Source: Pseudomonas sp. UBA6562
GTDB taxonomy: Bacteria > Pseudomonadota > Gammaproteobacteria > Pseudomonadales > Pseudomonadaceae
NCBI RefSeq assembly: GCF_002434265.1
Contig: NZ_DJJS01000003.1
Location: 124,001 to 188,000, forward strand
Direction of reading: 5' to 3'
Length of the DNA: 64,000 nt
Below, in pieces: positions 61,096 through 64,000 of the stretch (position 1 is its first letter; each line of letters starts with the position of its first letter). The notes beneath the pieces were generated by a model, which made no database searches, was not told where the DNA came from, and worked only from the letters and a program-made list of their open reading frames with translations. Made by a program: the position numbers and the translations under genes.

Positions 61096-63447
61096 TCAGA
61101 TACGCCGCGCGGCGTAACGCTTGAGCATGCTCGGCACATCCAGAATCAGCGCGATGCGGCCGTCACCGGTGATGGTCGCCCCCGACATGCCTGGCGTACC
61201 TTGCAGCATCTTGCCCAGCGGCTTGATGACCACCTCTTCCTGGCCGACCAGCTGGTCGACCACGAAGCCGATGCGCTGGGTGCCCACCGACAGGATCACC
61301 ACATGGCCCTCGGGCTGCTCCTCGTGGGCCTGGCCCTGTACCAGCCAGCGCTTGAGGTAGAACAGCGGCAAGGCCTTGTCGCGCACGATCACCACTTCCT
61401 GGCCGTCGACCACGTTGGTGCGCGACAGGTCGAGGTGGAAGATCTCGTTGACGTTGACCAGCGGGAAGGCGAAGGCCTGGTTGGCCAGCATCACCATCAG
61501 GGTCGGCATGATCGCCAGGGTCAGCGGCACCTTGATGATGATCTTCGAGCCCTGGCCCTTGACCGAATTGATGCTGATCGAGCCGTTGAGCTGGGAAATC
61601 TTGGTCTTGACCACATCCATGCCCACGCCACGGCCGGAGACGTCGGAAATTTCCGTCTTGGTCGAGAAGCCCGGGGCGAAGATCAGGTTGTAGCAGTCCG
61701 ATTCGCTCAGGCGGTCGGCGGCGTCCTTGTCCATCAGGCCCTTTTCCACGGCCTTGGCGCGCAGGACGGCCGGGTCCATGCCCTTGCCGTCGTCGGAGAT
61801 CGACAAGAGGATGTGGTCGCCCTCCTGCTCGGCCGACAGCACCACGCGCCCGGTGCGCGCCTTGCCCGAAGCTTCGCGCTCTTCGGGCATCTCGATGCCG
61901 TGGTCGACCGCGTTGCGCACCAAGTGCACCAGCGGATCGGCCAGGGCCTCGACCAGGTTCTTGTCCAGGTCGGTCTCTTCGCCGACCAGCTCCAGGTTGA
62001 TGTCTTTCTTCAACTGCCGCGCCAGGTCGCGAACCAGGCGCGGGAAGCGCCCGAAGACCTTCTTGATCGGCTGCATGCGGGTTTTCATCACCGCGGTCTG
62101 CAGGTCGGCAGTGACCACATCGAGGTTGGACACGGCCTTGGACATGGCCTCGTCGCCGCTGTTGAGGCCCAGGCGCACCAGACGGTTACGCACCAGCACC
62201 AGCTCGCCGACCATGTTCATGATCTCGTCGAGCCGCGCAGTGTCGACACGCACGGTGGTCTCGGCTTCGCTGGCGTGCTTTTCCGCCGGTGGCGCGGCCG
62301 GCGCACGGGCCGGGGCCGGAGCCGCCGGCTTGGCGGCAGCCGGCGCCGGGGCTGGTTTGGCCACAGGCGCCGGGGCAGCGACCGCAGCGGCCGTGGCGGT
62401 TTCGGCCGCAGGCGCGACGCGCTCGGCGGCGAACTTGCCCTTGCCGTGCAGCTCGTCGAGCAGGGCTTCGAATTCGTTCTCGGAAATGTGCTCGTCGTTG
62501 CCGGCGGGCGTCGTTGCGGCAGGTGCCGCGGTTTGCGCGGCGGCGCCCGGCGCTACGGCGCCCGGCGCGGCGGCGCCCGAAGCAGAAGCGCCCGACGCGA
62601 CGGCGCCCGACGCAGCGGCGCCCGGCAAGGCGTCGGTGGTGAAGCTGCCCTTGCCATGCAACTGGTCGAGCAAGGCTTCGAACTCGTCGTCGGTGATCTC
62701 GTCGCTGGTCGCGGCCGGCGCCGGCGTTTCGGCCGCCGCTGGCGTGGCCTTGGCCGAGAACTGGCCTTTGCCGTGCAACTGGTCGAGCAAGGACTCGAAT
62801 TCGGCGTCGGTGATTTCGTCGCCCTCGCCACCGACCGGTTCGACCGGCAGCGCTTCGACGCTGGCCAGGGCGGCGGGCGGCTGCGCAGCGGCAGCGGCTT
62901 CGGCCTTGACCGCGTCGAGCGAATCGAGCAGACGCTCGAACTCGTCGTCGGTGATGTCGCCGTCGTCGGTCGCCGGCGCAGCCTCTGCGGCCACGGCGGG
63001 TGCGGTCGGGGCGGCGACCGGCGCCACAGGCTCGGGCGCGGCGGCCGCTTCGGCGCCTGCCGGTTCGGCCAGGCGCGCCAGGGCGGCGAGCAGCTCAGGC
63101 GTGGCCGGCGTCACTTCGGCACGTTCGCGCACCTGGCCGAACATGCCGTTGACCGCATCCAGCGCTTCCAGCACCACGTCCATCAGCTCGGCATCCACGC
63201 GGCGTTCGCCCTTGCGCAGGATGTCGAAGACGTTCTCGGCAATGTGGCAGCACTCAACCAGCTCATTGAGCTGGAGGAAGCCGGCGCCCCCTTTTACGGT
63301 ATGAAACCCGCGAAAAATCGCATTGAGCAGGTCCGCATCATCGGGTCGGCTTTCCAGCTCGACCAGCTGTTCGGACAACAGCTCGAGAATTTCGCCGGCC
63401 TCAACCAGGAAATCCTGGAGGATTTCTTCATCGGCGCCGAAGCTCAT
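61096..63447 (-). CDS. cheA: Chemotaxis sensor kinase CheA
   Basis: A 783-residue histidine kinase. P1 (HPt) domain with phospho-site H49 in FRGFHTVKGGAGFL. A very long Ala/Pro-rich linker follows (about 130-400) with four repeats of DxEFExLLDxLHGKG type starting near 167, 211, 252 and 319. Then P3 dimerisation, P4 ATPase (VRNAVDHGIEMP, ISDDGKGMD, GRGVGMDVV) and P5 CheW-like domain to the end. No clear P2 domain is seen; the repeats take its place. It phosphorylates CheB and a CheY. Confidence 0.95.
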   Translation of the reverse strand: MSFGADEEILQDFLVEAGEILELLSEQLVELESRPDDADLLNAIFRGFHTVKGGAGFLQLNELVECCHIAENVFDILRKGERRVDAELMDVVLEALDAVNGMFGQVRERAEVTPATPELLAALARLAEPAGAEAAAAPEPVAPVAAPTAPAVAAEAAPATDDGDITDDEFERLLDSLDAVKAEAAAAAQPPAALASVEALPVEPVGGEGDEITDAEFESLLDQLHGKGQFSAKATPAAAETPAPAATSDEITDDEFEALLDQLHGKGSFTTDALPGAAASGAVASGASASGAAAPGAVAPGAAAQTAAPAATTPAGNDEHISENEFEALLDELHGKGKFAAERVAPAAETATAAAVAAPAPVAKPAPAPAAAKPAAPAPARAPAAPPAEKHASEAETTVRVDTARLDEIMNMVGELVLVRNRLVRLGLNSGDEAMSKAVSNLDVVTADLQTAVMKTRMQPIKKVFGRFPRLVRDLARQLKKDINLELVGEETDLDKNLVEALADPLVHLVRNAVDHGIEMPEEREASGKARTGRVVLSAEQEGDHILLSISDDGKGMDPAVLRAKAVEKGLMDKDAADRLSESDCYNLIFAPGFSTKTEISDVSGRGVGMDVVKTKISQLNGSISINSVKGQGSKIIIKVPLTLAIMPTLMVMLANQAFAFPLVNVNEIFHLDLSRTNVVDGQEVVIVRDKALPLFYLKRWLVQGQAHEEQPEGHVVILSVGTQRIGFVVDQLVGQEEVVIKPLGKMLQGTPGMSGATITGDGRIALILDVPSMLKRYAARRI
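62435..62950 (-). repeat. Four degenerate EFExLLDxLHGKG repeats in cheA
   Basis: The protein-level repeats EFERLLDSLD, EFESLLDQLHGKGQF, EFEALLDQLHGKGSF and EFEALLDELHGKGKF lie at about 62945-62905, 62815-62770, 62690-62640 and 62490-62435. Between the third and fourth is a tract of GCG/CCC-rich repeats (about 62525-62630) encoding alternating Ala, Ser, Gly and Pro. Confidence 0.75.
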
Positions 63448-63459
63448 TGAACGTGCTCC

Positions 63460-64000
63460 TTAAAAACCAAGGCTGGATAGCAAATCGTCTACATCGTCCT
63501 GACCGGACACGACGTCCTCACGCTTATCGGCATGAATCTGCGGACCTTCACCTCGAGTCGGATGTTTTTCTTGGTCTTTTTCATCGCGCAGCTGCTGATG
63601 GTCATGTTCGATACCGGCGAAACGGTCGACCTGACTGGCCATCAACACCAACTTGAGCAGATTGCTTTCGACTTCCGTCACCAGCGCGGTGACGCGCTTG
63701 ATGACCTGGCCGGTCAGGTCCTGGTAGTCCTGGGCCAGCAAAATATCGTTCATGTGCCCGGCGACCTTGCGGTTGCCCTCGGCGCTGCTCGTCAAGAAAC
63801 CGTCGACGCGGCGCGCCAGGTCGCGGAACTCGGTGGCCGACACTTCGCGGCGCATGAAGCGCTGCCAGTCGCCGCTCAGGGCCGAGGCCTGCTCGGCCAT
63901 GTCGTTGAGCACGGGCGTGCTTTCTTCGACCAGGTCCATGGTGCGGTTGGCGGCGTTCTCGGTCAGCTTGACCACGTAGCCCAGCCGCTCGGTGGCATCG
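63460..64000 (-). CDS. cheZ: Chemotaxis phosphatase CheZ, 5' truncated by window edge
   Basis: The visible 180 residues of CheZ, the CheY-P phosphatase. Long helical segments (ATERLGYVVKLTENAANRTMDLVEESTP) and the catalytic-region motif ILLAQDYQDLTGQVIKRV; the C-terminal CheY-binding peptide is DDVDDLLSSLGF. An ATG-type codon at 63975 is internal; the frame is open to the window edge. It lies 12 nt before cheA. Confidence 0.95.
   Translation of the reverse strand, partial: DATERLGYVVKLTENAANRTMDLVEESTPVLNDMAEQASALSGDWQRFMRREVSATEFRDLARRVDGFLTSSAEGNRKVAGHMNDILLAQDYQDLTGQVIKRVTALVTEVESNLLKLVLMASQVDRFAGIEHDHQQLRDEKDQEKHPTRGEGPQIHADKREDVVSGQDDVDDLLSSLGF

Noticed and set aside
60889..63450. 853-codon plus-strand open frame opposite cheA and cheB
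   Set aside because: Same artefact; its arginine-rich and glycine-rich tracts mirror the cheA Ala/Pro linker.
1..64000. CRISPR arrays, tRNA or rRNA genes, IS elements, prophage
   Set aside because: No repeat-spacer pattern, cloverleaf, transposase or phage structural gene was seen. The holin-family protein at 34342-34716 belongs to a YqjDEK-type operon, not a phage.

Overview
The window is a GC-rich stretch of a Pseudomonas chromosome, most likely from the P. putida group. The evidence is gene content and order: gcl-pathway glxR-ttuD-pyk, the oprF-sigX-cmpX-crfX-cmaX-rraA module, ppsA-ppsR, a ccmABCDEFGHI cluster abutting flagellar genes, and cheZ-cheA-cheB-motCD-parC-parP-cheW. Species assignment is inference; no database was searched. 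Nearly all of the window is conserved core genome. No tRNA, rRNA, CRISPR array or insertion sequence was seen.

Layout. 1-3617: end of the glyoxylate/glycerate route (tartronate semialdehyde reductase, glycerate kinase, pyruvate kinase), carrying glyoxylate carbon to pyruvate. 3770-8300: urea transporter, an AT-richer accessory patch with an orphan RHS-core protein, a K+ channel and a sulfate-binding protein. 8325-15582: MscS channel, RNA-methyltransferase-like protein, EamA exporter with a divergent Lrp regulator, and an NCS1 permease plus hydantoin/allantoin-type racemase pair. 15684-21055: histidine phosphatase, FKBP, rlmKL, rmf with a structured leader, pyrD. 21320-26892: oprF-sigX-cmpX-crfX-cmaX-rraA and an alpha/beta hydrolase. 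27029-30403: ppsA and its divergent regulator ppsR. 30575-33725: aerotaxis receptor with a sigma-28 promoter, an RluA-type pseudouridine synthase, a small unknown protein behind a LexA-box promoter, and a glutaredoxin-like protein. 34017-43645: yqjD-yqjE-yqjK-like stress membrane operon, dGTPase-like hydrolase, BvgA/BvgS-like two-component system, yggL, dacB and a small lipoprotein. 43657-50561: cytochrome c maturation operon ccmABCDEFGHI on the minus strand. 50769-64000: FliK-like and FlhB-C-like proteins, a frameshifted toxin gene, then the chemotaxis and stator operon on the minus strand.

The most notable locus is 52780-55520. It would encode a protein of about 911 residues with a dermonecrotic-toxin-like N-terminal region and a C-terminal TcdA/TcdB-like glycosyltransferase domain with a DxD motif. 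Its reading frame is broken exactly at a GCGCT pentanucleotide repeat, and losing one unit restores it. This looks like a phase-variable or recently inactivated glycosylating toxin inserted between flagellar genes. Other points for follow-up are the orphan RHS C-terminal domain with no immunity gene on its 3' side, a LexA-controlled uncharacterised gene, two perfect TTGTATACAA operators before unrelated genes, and several large unexplained intergenic palindromes.
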